Shown here piece after piece: positions 25,006 through 33,947 of a DNA stretch of 64,000 bases. A program made the position numbers and the translations under genes. The stretch spans positions 62,001 to 126,000 of the forward strand of contig NZ_SIJB01000005.1 in the NCBI RefSeq assembly GCF_009910845.1, written 5' to 3'. Every line of letters begins with the position of its first letter. The first letter of the stretch is position 1. The notes under the pieces are model-generated. The model saw only the letters and a program-made list of their open reading frames with translations. It was not told the DNA's origin and made no database searches. Origin of the DNA: Chengkuizengella marina. Lineage in GTDB: Bacteria; Bacillota; Bacilli; Paenibacillales; KCTC-33759.

Positions 25006-25410
25006 ATGAGTATGAACGTTTCATTTGATTCAAAATCATCTAACATTTCTCTTTCTTCAAATGAAGGGGTAAATCAGACAAATGAAAATTCCTTTAGAGT
25101 TAATCCATCATCAGAGTCAGAACAGCTTGCTAAAACGGTAAAACAACTTAAATTAAAGGAAGCTGAAGGTGAAACACTATCTATTAGTGAAAAGCAGCTG
25201 GTGAGATTAGTAGAGCAATCTAATAAAGCCATGTCACTATCATCTACTTCGTTAGAATATTCTGTGCATGAGGTCACAAATGATATTATGGTGAAGGTGT
25301 TAGATAAAGAAACCGGAGAGTTAATTCGTGAGGTTCCACCTGAAAAAATAGTAGATTTACTTGCCAAAAGTCTGGAGATGGCAGGAATTATCATAGACGA
25401 ACGACGTTAG
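25006..25410 (+). CDS. flaG: Flagellar protein FlaG
   Basis: A 134-residue FlaG-family protein. The N-terminus is a low-complexity Ser/Asn stretch. The conserved C-terminal part is TSLEYSVHEVTNDIMVKVLDKETGELIREVPPEKIVDLLAKSLEMAGIIIDERR. FlaG influences filament length in other bacteria. AAGGAGG lies 8 bases before the ATG, and fliD follows 15 bases later. Confidence 0.9.
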   Translation: MSMNVSFDSKSSNISLSSNEGVNQTNENSFRVNPSSESEQLAKTVKQLKLKEAEGETLSISEKQLVRLVEQSNKAMSLSSTSLEYSVHEVTNDIMVKVLDKETGELIREVPPEKIVDLLAKSLEMAGIIIDERR

Positions 25411-25425
25411 TTAGGAGAATGACTT

Positions 25426-26916
25426 ATGGAAATAAGATTTACGGGTTTAGCTTCAGGTATTGATACTGAATCCATTGTTACTGAATTAATGAAGGTTGAG
25501 CGTTTAAAACTAACGAAACTTGAAAGAAATAATCAAGAAACGGAATGGAGAAGGCAAGATTATTTAGATATAAATGCTAAGATTTTAGATTATCGCAATA
25601 ATAAAGTGTTTAATTTCACGTTAGAAGGAACATTATCCTCTAAACAAACTCAATTATATGGGGATACGGGTTCCATTACTGCAAAAGCAAGTACTAGTGC
25701 AGTAAATGGGAGGATTCAAGTTGAAGTAAAGTCATTAGCTACAGCTGCAACTAACTATAGTAAAGATCCGATTGCTGTAGATGGTTTTGTTTCAGACGAT
25801 TCTCTACAAAGTCAAGATGCTCTTTTAAACGGTGCACCAACTTTATCCGAAACATATACATTTGCTATTAACGGAACAGAAATAGAGGTAAACACAGCTG
25901 AAGATTCATTAGATGATATTATAGAAAGAATTAATAAAAATACGGATGTAAGTGCGTATTATAGTGATGCAGAAAAGAAAATTTCATTTGTTGCTAACGA
26001 AACTGGTGCTTCTACGATTGATTTTACTGATTTAGACGGAGATTTCCTTACAAATATACTGAAAGTTGATTCGACAAATGAATTAGCTGGTACTGATGCT
26101 GAAGTGTATATAAATGGACTACAGACATTTCAGAGCAGTAATAAGTTTGATGTAAATGGAGTAGCAGTCACTATACAAGAAATTGGTTCTCCAACTACAA
26201 TTGAAGTATCTAATGATGTAGATTCAATTGTTGAATCTGTTAATCAATTTATTGAAGAATATAATGAAATATTAAATACATTGCAGGAAAAAATCGGTGA
26301 AGATAAAGATTATGACTATTATCCTCTTTCAGATGAAGAGAAGGATGAATTAACAGAGGATGAAATAGAAAAATGGGAAGAGCAAGCAAAAAGTGGTTTG
26401 TTAAAAAATGATGACTATATAACAAAAGCTATTGATGCGATGAGATCAATTTCATATACATCTGTAGATACTGGAAGTGATATCTACAATACTTTGAGCT
26501 CCATAGGTATTACAACAGGTAATTATCAAGAAAAAGGAAAGTTATATTTGGATGAAAGTAAACTTCGTGAAGCAATTGAAGTGGATTCTGAAGCCGTAGT
26601 TAACATGTTTGCTGTAAATTCATCCTCTGACGAAAATACGGAGGGTGCAGGAGTAGGTGAAATTATTTATGATGCCCTTGGGGATACATTAAAAGAAATT
26701 GCAGATGTTGCAGGTAGTTCTAGCACATCCTTTGATGACAGTATTTTAGGTAAAGAAATGAAAGAACTAGATCAAGACATATATGATTGGGAAAATCGGT
26801 TAATAGATATTGAAGAACGTTATTACGCTCAGTTTACAGCAATGGAATTAGCCATAGATACCTATAATAGTCAACTTGAATACATATTGAGTGCATTTGG
26901 TGGACAACAAGCATAA
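25426..26916 (+). CDS. fliD: Flagellar capping protein FliD
   Basis: The filament cap (HAP2), which refolds exported flagellin at the tip. The N-terminus RFTGLASGIDTESIVTELMKVERLKLTKLERN is diagnostic, followed by the long variable D2/D3 region. The C-terminal coiled coil (EMKELDQDIYDWENRLIDIEERYYAQFTAMELAIDTYNSQLEYI) closes the protein at 496 residues. AGGAGAATGACTT precedes the ATG. Confidence 0.95.
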   Translation: MEIRFTGLASGIDTESIVTELMKVERLKLTKLERNNQETEWRRQDYLDINAKILDYRNNKVFNFTLEGTLSSKQTQLYGDTGSITAKASTSAVNGRIQVEVKSLATAATNYSKDPIAVDGFVSDDSLQSQDALLNGAPTLSETYTFAINGTEIEVNTAEDSLDDIIERINKNTDVSAYYSDAEKKISFVANETGASTIDFTDLDGDFLTNILKVDSTNELAGTDAEVYINGLQTFQSSNKFDVNGVAVTIQEIGSPTTIEVSNDVDSIVESVNQFIEEYNEILNTLQEKIGEDKDYDYYPLSDEEKDELTEDEIEKWEEQAKSGLLKNDDYITKAIDAMRSISYTSVDTGSDIYNTLSSIGITTGNYQEKGKLYLDESKLREAIEVDSEAVVNMFAVNSSSDENTEGAGVGEIIYDALGDTLKEIADVAGSSSTSFDDSILGKEMKELDQDIYDWENRLIDIEERYYAQFTAMELAIDTYNSQLEYILSAFGGQQA

Positions 26917-26936
26917 TAGGATAGGGGGAGTTTTAG

Positions 26937-27332
26937 ATGTACCAAAACCAACAAAACAAATACTTACAAACATCAATACAAACCGCATCACCAGCAAAGT
27001 TATTAATTATGTTATACGATGGGGCCATTAAATTTAGTAAATTAGCTATTGCAGCGATTGAAGATAAAAATTTTGAAGCTGCGAATACAAACATTGTGAA
27101 AGTACAAAATATTATTAATGAATTTATGGTCACTTTAGATCAAAAAGCGGATATTGCTAAAGATTTAATGAAATTATATGAGTACATAATGCATCGTACA
27201 ACTGAAGCAAATATGAAAAAGGATGTACAAATTATTGAGGAAGTCATAGATTTCCTACAACAGTTAAAAGAAACATGGGTAGAAGCAAGTAAATCATTGA
27301 ACAAAGAGTCGAAAGAGATTCAGTATGGATAA
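26937..27332 (+). CDS. fliS: Flagellar export chaperone FliS
   Basis: FliS caps the disordered C-terminus of flagellin before export. The 131-residue helical protein has the family start YLQTSIQTASPAKLLIMLYDGAIKF and the later NEFMVTLD segment. AGGGGGAGTT precedes the ATG. Its 3' end overlaps the next gene by 8 bases. Confidence 0.95.
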   Translation: MYQNQQNKYLQTSIQTASPAKLLIMLYDGAIKFSKLAIAAIEDKNFEAANTNIVKVQNIINEFMVTLDQKADIAKDLMKLYEYIMHRTTEANMKKDVQIIEEVIDFLQQLKETWVEASKSLNKESKEIQYG

Positions 27333-27660
27333 GCTGATCTCACAATTAGAGGAACTAACAAAACAAACCTTTGACCAACTTAACTCCATGAATTACGAAC
27401 AGTTAGAACAGTTTGTGCAAAAACGGGAAAAAATTATCAACCAAATAAAAAATATTAAAATTTCAAATGAACATAAACAAAAATATCAGAAACTGATTCA
27501 AAACATCACTCAGTATGATAAACAAATTTTAGAAAAAATGAAAAAATTAAAAGACGAAGCATCACAAGAACTTCATAAAATACGATCTGGAAAAAAACAA
27601 AAAACAGCATATCAAAATGCGTATACTGCAGACAGTGTATTTTTTGATAAAAAAAAATAA
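27325..27660 (+). CDS. fliT: FliT-like flagellar protein
   Basis: A 111-residue, entirely helical, Lys/Gln-rich coiled-coil protein translated in overlap with fliS. Position and size match Bacillus FliT, the chaperone for FliD. Sequence conservation in this family is low, so the call rests on gene order. It ends the flagellar operon and is followed by a terminator. Confidence 0.7.
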   Translation: MDKLISQLEELTKQTFDQLNSMNYEQLEQFVQKREKIINQIKNIKISNEHKQKYQKLIQNITQYDKQILEKMKKLKDEASQELHKIRSGKKQKTAYQNAYTADSVFFDKKK

Positions 27661-27685
27661 TAACACACTAAGAAGGAACAAACAG

Positions 27686-27712
27686 AAGCTCTAACATAGA
27701 TAGGGCTTTTTT
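27686..27712 (+). terminator. Terminator of the fliD-fliS-fliT operon
   Basis: AAGCTCTA pairs with TAGGGCTT (one G-T pair) and is followed by TTTT and a second T-rich stretch. Confidence 0.75.
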
Positions 27713-27745
27713 GTTTTGTATTGATGTCAGAATCGTAAAATGAAC

Positions 27746-27928
27746 ATATCCACAGGTTGATTTACTTAATTTTTATAAAATAATACCTAAATAACCAATA
27801 TTATCAATATATGTAATTGATAATATATAAAAAATAGTCTTTAACATTAAGTATGTTATAAAATAATCCACATTATCCACAAAATCGATATAAAGACCTG
27901 TGGATTATGTGGACAAATATGTGAATAA
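27746..27928. promoter_or_regulatory. Cluster of DnaA boxes upstream of hpf
   Basis: Six DnaA-box-like 9-mers occur in 183 bp. They are ATATCCACA (27746-27754), TAATCCACA (27864-27872) and a perfect TTATCCACA (27873-27881) on plus; then TGTGGATTA (27899-27907), TGTGGACAA (27908-27916) and a perfect TGTGAATAA (27920-27928) on minus. The two middle pairs are directly abutting and face each other across 17 bp. Their 14-base arms differ at one position, so they also form a hairpin. No dnaA or dnaN is near, so this is a titration or regulatory cluster rather than the main origin (inference). Confidence 0.6.
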
Positions 27929-28014
27929 CCAATGAAAACAAGCTTTCATTTAACTCACTAACTGTTTATATCCTAATTTTCGAAAAACATTAACAATTTT
28001 AAGCTCTAGGGATT

Positions 28015-28043
28015 TTGAACAGATTATATGAATATGATAAAAT
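28015..28043 (+). promoter_or_regulatory. hpf promoter
   Basis: TTGAAC (28015-28020) and TAAAAT (28038-28043) are spaced 17 bp. An overlapping GGGATTT...GAATAT pattern (28009-28035) weakly resembles a SigH promoter; stress sigma control of hpf is known in Bacillus. Confidence 0.5.
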
Positions 28044-28068
28044 AAGATTAGGAAGGAGGAGTTACTTT

Positions 28069-28623
28069 ATGAAATATAATATCCGTGGAGAAAACATTGA
28101 AGTGACTAGCGCTTTAAGAGATTATGTAGAGAAAAAGATAGGTAAATTGGAAAGATATTTTGATGCTCCCCCTACATCAGATGTACATGTAACATTAAGT
28201 GTTTTAAAAGGTTTACAGAACGTTGAGGTGACCATTCCATTAACTGGTGTGATTTTACGAGCAGAGGAAAAAAACGAGGACATGTATGCTTCTATTGATT
28301 TGGTTTTAGACAAATTGGAGAGACAAATCAGAAAGCATAAAACAAAAGTAAATCGTAAATTCCGTCAAGAGGGTAGTTTAAGAACACTATTTAAAGAAAA
28401 TGGAAACTTATTTTCTCAAACAAATTTAGAGGAAGAAGATGACCTCGAAGTAGTAAGAAACAAAAAGTTTACTTTGAAACCAATGGATTTAGAAGAAGCA
28501 ATTTTACAAATGAATATGGTTGGACATAATTTTTTCGTTTTCTCAAATATGGATACACAAGATGTAAATGTAGTATATAAAAGAGATGATGGTAAATACG
28601 GTTTAATTGAACCAGCAAAATAA
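28069..28623 (+). CDS. hpf: Long-form ribosome hibernation promoting factor
   Basis: HPF binds the 30S decoding region and dimerises ribosomes into inactive 100S particles in stationary phase. The N-terminal S30EA domain starts MKYNIRGENIEVTSALRDYVEKKIGKLERYF. The C-terminal dimerisation domain (KKFTLKPMDLEEAILQMNMVGHNFFVFSN...VVYKRDDGKYGLIEP) marks the long form, 184 residues. AGGAAGGAGG is 9 bases before the ATG. A DnaA-box cluster lies upstream and a terminator follows. Confidence 0.95.
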   Translation: MKYNIRGENIEVTSALRDYVEKKIGKLERYFDAPPTSDVHVTLSVLKGLQNVEVTIPLTGVILRAEEKNEDMYASIDLVLDKLERQIRKHKTKVNRKFRQEGSLRTLFKENGNLFSQTNLEEEDDLEVVRNKKFTLKPMDLEEAILQMNMVGHNFFVFSNMDTQDVNVVYKRDDGKYGLIEPAK

Positions 28624-28644
28624 GAACTAAATTATATACATGAC

Positions 28645-28678
28645 TAAAAAGCTTGATCCTTTGGGGATCAGGCTTTTT
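28645..28678 (+). terminator. hpf terminator
   Basis: AAAAAGC, one unpaired base and TGATCC pair with GGATCA and GCTTTTT, 22 bases after the hpf stop codon. Confidence 0.9.
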
Positions 28679-28709
28679 AATTGCTTACTATTCTTCCTAA
28701 CTAGGCTAA

Positions 28710-28742
28710 TTACAGTTGTGCAAGTGGAGGTCATAACTGTAA
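28710..28742. repeat. Inverted repeat with GGA-containing loop
   Basis: TTACAGTT (28710-28717) and AACTGTAA (28735-28742) are exact complements. The 17-base loop reads GTGCAAGTGGAGGTCAT. A very similar loop sequence occurs in a hairpin between argF and argG. Confidence 0.4.
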
Positions 28743-28767
28743 CTACCTTGTTTTTCTATTCTTAATC

Positions 28768-28887
28768 TTATTTTAATCTCCCATTAAGGATCATTTCATC
28801 TTTATTTTGTACAATGAACTTGTGAACAACAACAACCATTCCCATTGTAAAGGAAATGAAAAGACTAAGAACAACTAAATCAACCAC
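28768..28887 (-). CDS. Candidate short membrane peptide
   Basis: A 39-codon frame on the minus strand between hpf and secA encodes VVDLVVLSLFISFTMGMVVV, continuing into a Lys/Asp-containing tail that ends GRLK. A single membrane helix plus a charged tail is the general form of type I toxins and other small membrane proteins, but no family is recognised. The start would be GTG with no ribosome binding site ahead of it; AAAGGTGG overlaps the start itself. Its 5' side carries a perfect 10-bp hairpin (28897-28929). It could be fortuitous. Confidence 0.35.
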   Translation of the reverse strand: MVDLVVLSLFISFTMGMVVVVHKFIVQNKDEMILNGRLK

Positions 28888-28896
28888 CTTTTATTA

Positions 28897-28929
28897 AGAA
28901 AACTCGTCCTCTCCCAAGGCGAGTTTTCT
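28897..28929. terminator. Strong hairpin upstream of secA
   Basis: AGAAAACTCG and CGAGTTTTCT are exact complements around a 13-base loop. On the plus strand TTTTCTA follows, so it could end an RNA before secA; on the minus strand it would be the 5' hairpin of the short membrane peptide. Confidence 0.6.
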
Positions 28930-29072
28930 ACTTTTAGCTAGTTATTTGTAACTTAAAAATATATTAAATTTTCAAACATTACTCATATGAATGGTTCATA
29001 TTCTTGAACGCAATACTACAAACTGATACAATTTATATATTATGTTATTTTAGGGAAAGGGGTTCTTCAACG

Positions 29073-31595
29073 ATGATAGGACTCGTTAAAAAAATATTAG
29101 GGGATCCAAATGAGCGCGAATTAAAGCGTATCATGAAAAAGGTTAACCAAATTAACGAATTAGAACCGAAATTTGAAAGTTTGTCAGATACTGAATTAGC
29201 GAATAAAACAATTCAATATAAAGAAAGATTAGCTAAAGGTGAAACTTTAGATGATTTATTACCTGAAGCGTTTGCTACCGTCAGAGAGGCATCAAAGCGA
29301 AAATTAGGTAAACGGCATTTTGATGTACAAATGATTGGTGGGATCGTACTTCATGAAGGTGAAATTGCTGAAATGAAAACAGGGGAAGGAAAAACCCTAG
29401 TTGGGACACTTCCTGCATACTTAAATGCTTTGGCTGGAAATGGCGTGCACGTCATCACAGTTAATGATTACTTAGCAACAACCCAAAGTGAAGAAATGGC
29501 TCAGATACATGAGTTTCTTGGTTTAACTGTGGGTGTTAACTTAAACGGTATGTCACACGATGAAAAAAGAGAAGCATACGGTTGTGATATTACTTATGGT
29601 ACAAACAATGAATTTGGATTTGACTATTTGCGCGATAATATGGTGTTATATCGGAATCAAATGGTACAACGCCCATTATCCTATGCGATCATAGATGAAG
29701 TGGATTCAATTCTAGTTGATGAAGCTCGTACTCCATTGATTATTTCAGGACAAGCTGCAAAATCCACTGAATTATATATGACAGCAGATCGTTTAGTTCG
29801 TACATTTAAAATAGAAGAAGATTTTACAGTAGACATTAAAGTTCGGTCTGTTACATTAACAGAAAACGGAGTATCAAAGGTTGAAAAAGCTTATGGCATT
29901 GAAAACTTATTTGATCACCAGCATGTCACTTTAAATCATCACATTACACAAGCTTTAAAAGCTCATGCCATTATGAAAAGAGATACAGATTATGTTGTAC
30001 AAGAGGGCGAAGTGGTCATTGTTGATGAATTTACAGGTCGTTTAATGGCGGGAAGAAGATATAGTGAAGGATTGCATCAAGCCATTGAAGCAAAGGAACA
30101 TATGGAGATTCAAAAAGAAAGTATGACCTTAGCGACGATTACATTGCAAAACTTCTTTAGAATGTATCAGAAGTTATCAGGGATGACAGGGACAGCAAAA
30201 ACAGAAGAAGAAGAATTCAGCAAAATTTACGGTTTAAATGTCATCGTGATCCCTACGAACAAACCGATGATTCGTAAAGATATGCCAGATGTTATTTATA
30301 AAACGGAAGAAAGTAAGTACAAAATGGCGGTAGAAGAAATCATGAACCGTCATCAAACAGGTCAACCCGTACTGGTAGGAACAGTATCCATTGAAAACTC
30401 GGAACTAATCTCTAAGTTGCTAAAGAAAAAAGGAGTTCCTCACCAAGTATTAAATGCAAAACACCATGAAGAAGAAGCCGAAATTGTATCTCGAGCTGGT
30501 CAAGATGGAGCCGTTACGATTGCTACCAATATGGCGGGTCGTGGTACGGATATTATGTTAGGTTCAGGAGTAGCAGATAAAGGTGGCTTGCATATTATAG
30601 GTACAGAACGTCATGAAAGTAGACGTATCGATAATCAGCTGCGTGGTCGTTCAGGCCGTCAAGGAGATCCAGGGTCTACACAATTTTATCTTTCACTTGA
30701 AGATGAACTTATGCGTCGATTTGGTGCAGAGAACATTATGGGTATGATGGACCGCTTAGGATTTGAAGAGGATCAACCTTTAGAAAGCAAAATGATTTCA
30801 AAAGCCGTTGAATCTGCACAAAAACGTGTAGAAGGAAATAACTTTGACGTTCGTAAAATCGTATTACAGTTTGATGATGTCATGAATCAACAACGTTTAA
30901 TCATTTATAAGCAGCGTAGAGAAGTGTTGGAATCTGAAAACATTCGTGATGTAACGATCGAGATGATATATTCCGTCATAGATCGCATTACAGATGCTCA
31001 CTGTCCTTCCGATCTAGTACCTGAAGAATGGGATTTAAAAGCGATTATCGACTATGCAAATGGAACCTTCTTGCATGAAGGTCAATTGACAGAAAAAGAA
31101 CTAAAAGGCAAAGAAAAAGAAGAAATCGTTGAATTAATGAAAGATCTAGTGAAACGATTGTATGATGAGCGTGAAGAGCAATTAGGCGAACAAATTATGC
31201 GTGAGTTTGAAAAAGTAGTCGTGTTGCGTGCAGTAGACCGCAAATGGATGGATCATATTGATATGATGGATCACATGAGACAAGGGATTCACCTTCGTGC
31301 TTATGGGGGTACAGATCCATTGCGTGAATATCAGTTTGAAGGGTTTGAGATGTTTGAAAAAATGATCGCAAGTGTCCAAGAAGAGGTTTCCACTTACATC
31401 ATGAAAGCAAACGTACAGGCGAATGTTCAACGTGAAGCCGTAGCAGAAGGTCAAGCTCAAGATCCGAAAGCAGCACGAGAAAAACAAAAACCAAAAACAC
31501 ATCGTCGTACAGAAGAGAAAATAGGAAGAAACCAACCTTGCCCATGCGGAAGTGGAAAGAAATATAAACAGTGTCATGGTAAAGAACAAGCATAA
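29073..31595 (+). CDS. secA: Preprotein translocase ATPase SecA
   Basis: SecA drives secretory proteins through SecYEG. Present are the Walker [15 protein letters not shown], the DEAD-type box [23 protein letters not shown], the helicase motifs ([26 protein letters not shown]), and the C-terminal zinc finger [15 protein letters not shown] that binds SecB-like partners or ribosomes. The frame extends upstream, but AAAGGGG precedes the ATG at 29073 ([17 protein letters not shown]), giving 840 residues, the usual length. Confidence 0.97.
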   Translation: MIGLVKKILGDPNERELKRIMKKVNQINELEPKFESLSDTELANKTIQYKERLAKGETLDDLLPEAFATVREASKRKLGKRHFDVQMIGGIVLHEGEIAEMKTGEGKTLVGTLPAYLNALAGNGVHVITVNDYLATTQSEEMAQIHEFLGLTVGVNLNGMSHDEKREAYGCDITYGTNNEFGFDYLRDNMVLYRNQMVQRPLSYAIIDEVDSILVDEARTPLIISGQAAKSTELYMTADRLVRTFKIEEDFTVDIKVRSVTLTENGVSKVEKAYGIENLFDHQHVTLNHHITQALKAHAIMKRDTDYVVQEGEVVIVDEFTGRLMAGRRYSEGLHQAIEAKEHMEIQKESMTLATITLQNFFRMYQKLSGMTGTAKTEEEEFSKIYGLNVIVIPTNKPMIRKDMPDVIYKTEESKYKMAVEEIMNRHQTGQPVLVGTVSIENSELISKLLKKKGVPHQVLNAKHHEEEAEIVSRAGQDGAVTIATNMAGRGTDIMLGSGVADKGGLHIIGTERHESRRIDNQLRGRSGRQGDPGSTQFYLSLEDELMRRFGAENIMGMMDRLGFEEDQPLESKMISKAVESAQKRVEGNNFDVRKIVLQFDDVMNQQRLIIYKQRREVLESENIRDVTIEMIYSVIDRITDAHCPSDLVPEEWDLKAIIDYANGTFLHEGQLTEKELKGKEKEEIVELMKDLVKRLYDEREEQLGEQIMREFEKVVVLRAVDRKWMDHIDMMDHMRQGIHLRAYGGTDPLREYQFEGFEMFEKMIASVQEEVSTYIMKANVQANVQREAVAEGQAQDPKAAREKQKPKTHRRTEEKIGRNQPCPCGSGKKYKQCHGKEQA

Positions 31596-31682
31596 AAAAA
31601 GAAAGGGATTGTCGGAGGAGCAAAAATACCGACTGGATGCAACACTTTTTCTGTAACGACAAATAGATAGGGGAGTTTTATG

Positions 31683-32790
31683 ATGATAGAACCTGAAGTG
31701 AAACAAGACATGCGAGAAATCGCAAACCGAATTACACAATTACGGGGGTCTCTTTGACTTAGATCTAAAACAAGAGCAGATTGCCAATTATGAAGAAAAA
31801 ATGTCAGCCCCTGATTTTTGGGATGACCAGAATAAAGCACAAAAAGTCATCTCAGAGGTAAATGCAATTAAATCTGTGGTTGAGCAGTTTGAAGGTCTTG
31901 CTACAGAGTCTGATGATACAATGTTGATGCTGGAACTTGCTGAAGAAGAAAAAGATGAAAGCTTAGTAAGTGACATTATTGAAAGCATAAAACAACTTCA
32001 ACAAAAACTAGAAAACTATGAATTGCAATTATTATTAAATGAACCTTATGATAAATTCAATGCATATCTAGAACTTCATCCAGGTGCAGGCGGTACAGAG
32101 TCTCAAGATTGGGCAGAAATGCTGCTTCGCATGTATCGAAGATGGGCGGATAAAAGAGATTTTAAAGTAGATACCATTGATTTTTTGCCTGGTGATGAAG
32201 CTGGAGTAAAAAGTGTCACTTTATTAATTAAAGGTCATAATGCGTATGGATACTTAAAAGCAGAAAAAGGTGTCCATCGATTAGTTCGAATTTCACCTTT
32301 TGATTCGTCTGGTCGCAGACACACATCATTTGTATCTTGTGATGTAGTACCAGAAATTGATGATGAAGTTGAAATTGAAATCAATACTGAAGATCTTAAA
32401 ATAGATACGTACCGTGCTAGTGGTGCAGGTGGACAGCATATCAATACAACGGATTCAGCCGTAAGGATCACTCATATTCCTTCCGGAGTCATCGTGACTT
32501 GCCAAAATGAACGTTCACAAATTAAAAACAGAGAACAAGCCATGAAAATGTTAAGATCCAAGTTATATGAGAAGAAAATTGAAGAACAACAGCAGGCACT
32601 TGCAGAAATACGTGGGGAACAACAAGAAATTGGATGGGGCAGTCAAATTCGCTCTTATGTATTTCATCCATACAGTATGGTGAAAGACCATCGTACCAAT
32701 GTGGAAACAGGGAATACTGATGCCGTGATGGATGGAGAACTCGATCCATTTATTGATGGTTATTTAAGAAAACAAATAGATCAAGAGTAA
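31683..32790 (+). CDS. prfB: Peptide chain release factor 2, programmed +1 frameshift
   Basis: RF2 reads UAA and UGA. The first 24 codons (31683-31754) end in CTT TGA C with an internal CGGGGG Shine-Dalgarno-like sequence just before it, the classic autoregulatory +1 frameshift. After slipping over T31755 the frame continues GAC TTA GAT... to 32790, giving 368 residues. The main part carries the GGQ catalytic motif in [18 protein letters not shown] and the [15 protein letters not shown] region. Efficiency of the slip falls as RF2 accumulates. GGGGAG precedes the start; an ATG one codon earlier is possible. Confidence 0.97.
31749..31758 (+). other. prfB programmed frameshift site
   Basis: TCT CTT TGA C with a G-run Shine-Dalgarno-like element a few bases upstream. 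In-frame TGA at 31755-31757 stops translation unless the ribosome shifts by +1. Confidence 0.95.
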
Positions 32791-32819
32791 CGATAACACC
32801 ATCAAATAGTAGAAGATAT

Positions 32820-32850
32820 CCTGCATATCTATTATGCGGGGTGTTTTTTT
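32820..32850 (+). terminator. prfB terminator
   Basis: CCTGCATA pairs with TATGCGGG (one G-T pair), followed by GTGTTTTTTT. Confidence 0.8.
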
Positions 32851-32964
32851 GTGTAATAAGAGACGACTCTTATACTTATAATAAGGATCATAAATAAGTA
32901 AGAACAAATTAAATTTATTATCTCATTATTTAGCGTATATTTATTAAAGGAGAAAGACATTCAA

Positions 32965-33861
32965 ATGCAAAACAAAACAGAAACGAAACGTTTACGCAGA
33001 AGAGAACCACTCATTCAATATGGCACTCCATTACATCATATCGTAGAATATGTCCAATTGATCGTTGGCTCATTTATTGTAGCTTTCAGCTTTAACTTAT
33101 TACTAAATCCAAATGAAATCGCTTCAGGTGGGGTCGTTGGAGTATCTACTATTTTAGATTCTTTATTTAACTGGGAACCAGCAGTAACACAATGGGCGAT
33201 TAATATTCCTTTATTTATAGCCGGTGTGATTTTAGTAGGAAAGAAGTTTGGTGTAAAAACAGCAATTGGCTCCATTATTACACCATTATTTATTTTACTT
33301 ACGAACGATCTAACACCTCCAACCAATAATTTATTATTAGCCACCATTTTTGGTGGAATTGGAATCGGTTTTGGATTAGGTATCGTTTTTCGTGGTCGCG
33401 GTTCAACAGGTGGAATGGATCTAGCCGCTCAAATCATACATAAATATACAGGATTAAGTTTGGGATTATCCCTTGCTCTTTTAGATGGGTTAGTCATATT
33501 AACTGCAGGTATCTTAATTTCCCCTGAAAAGGCAATGTATGCTTTAATCGGGTTATTTGTGACAAGCAAAACGATCAATGCTGTACAAATTGGATTATCT
33601 TATTCTAAAGTTGCATACATTATAACGAACGAAACGGAAGCTGTACAAGAGGCGATTATTAATGAAATAGACCGTGGCTTAACAAAACTTTCAGGATATG
33701 GTGGATACACAGAAGAAGAAAAAATCGTATTTATGGTCGTGGTCGGACAAACAGAAGTTACAAAACTTAAAACACTTGTCAAAACAATTGATCCTAACGC
33801 GTTTATTATTCTTAGTGACACAAATGAGGTTTTAGGACAGGGATTTAAATTTACAACTTAA
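32965..33861 (+). CDS. YitT-family membrane protein (DUF2179)
   Basis: An integral membrane protein of 298 residues with about five membrane segments (for example IVGSFIVAFSFNLLLNPN and IGIGFGLGIVFRGRGSTGG) and a C-terminal cytosolic DUF2179 domain (KIVFMVVVGQTEVTKLKTLVKTIDPNAFIILSDTNEVLGQGF). It corresponds to the YitT/YvjA family, whose transport function is not established. YvjA lies in the same chromosomal neighbourhood in Bacillus. AAAGGAGAAAGAC precedes the ATG. Confidence 0.9.
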   Translation: MQNKTETKRLRRREPLIQYGTPLHHIVEYVQLIVGSFIVAFSFNLLLNPNEIASGGVVGVSTILDSLFNWEPAVTQWAINIPLFIAGVILVGKKFGVKTAIGSIITPLFILLTNDLTPPTNNLLLATIFGGIGIGFGLGIVFRGRGSTGGMDLAAQIIHKYTGLSLGLSLALLDGLVILTAGILISPEKAMYALIGLFVTSKTINAVQIGLSYSKVAYIITNETEAVQEAIINEIDRGLTKLSGYGGYTEEEKIVFMVVVGQTEVTKLKTLVKTIDPNAFIILSDTNEVLGQGFKFTT

Positions 33862-33880
33862 AATTTTGAAAAAAAGACCA

Positions 33881-33916
33881 TTGAATTTATATTATCTTGA
33901 ATGTATAATAATACAT
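33881..33916 (+). promoter_or_regulatory. argC promoter with overlapping ArgR-type box
   Basis: TTGAAT (33881-33886) and TATAAT (33904-33909) are spaced 17 bp. The near-perfect palindrome ATGTATAATAATACAT (33901-33916) covers the -10 and resembles the ARG box bound by ArgR/AhrC, so arginine would repress the operon (inference from known regulation). Confidence 0.65.
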
Positions 33917-33947
33917 ATCTTTGAATAAATAGACGGGGGAAACACGG

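Noticed and set aside
27746-27928. Replication origin
   Set aside because: DnaA boxes are present, but dnaA, dnaN, rpmH and gyrase genes are not in the neighbourhood; a secondary cluster is more likely.
31182-31739. Long frames antisense to the secA 3' end and prfB 5' end
   Set aside because: They overlap two strongly supported genes, are rich in Phe/Cys/His as expected of shadow frames, and have no ribosome binding site.
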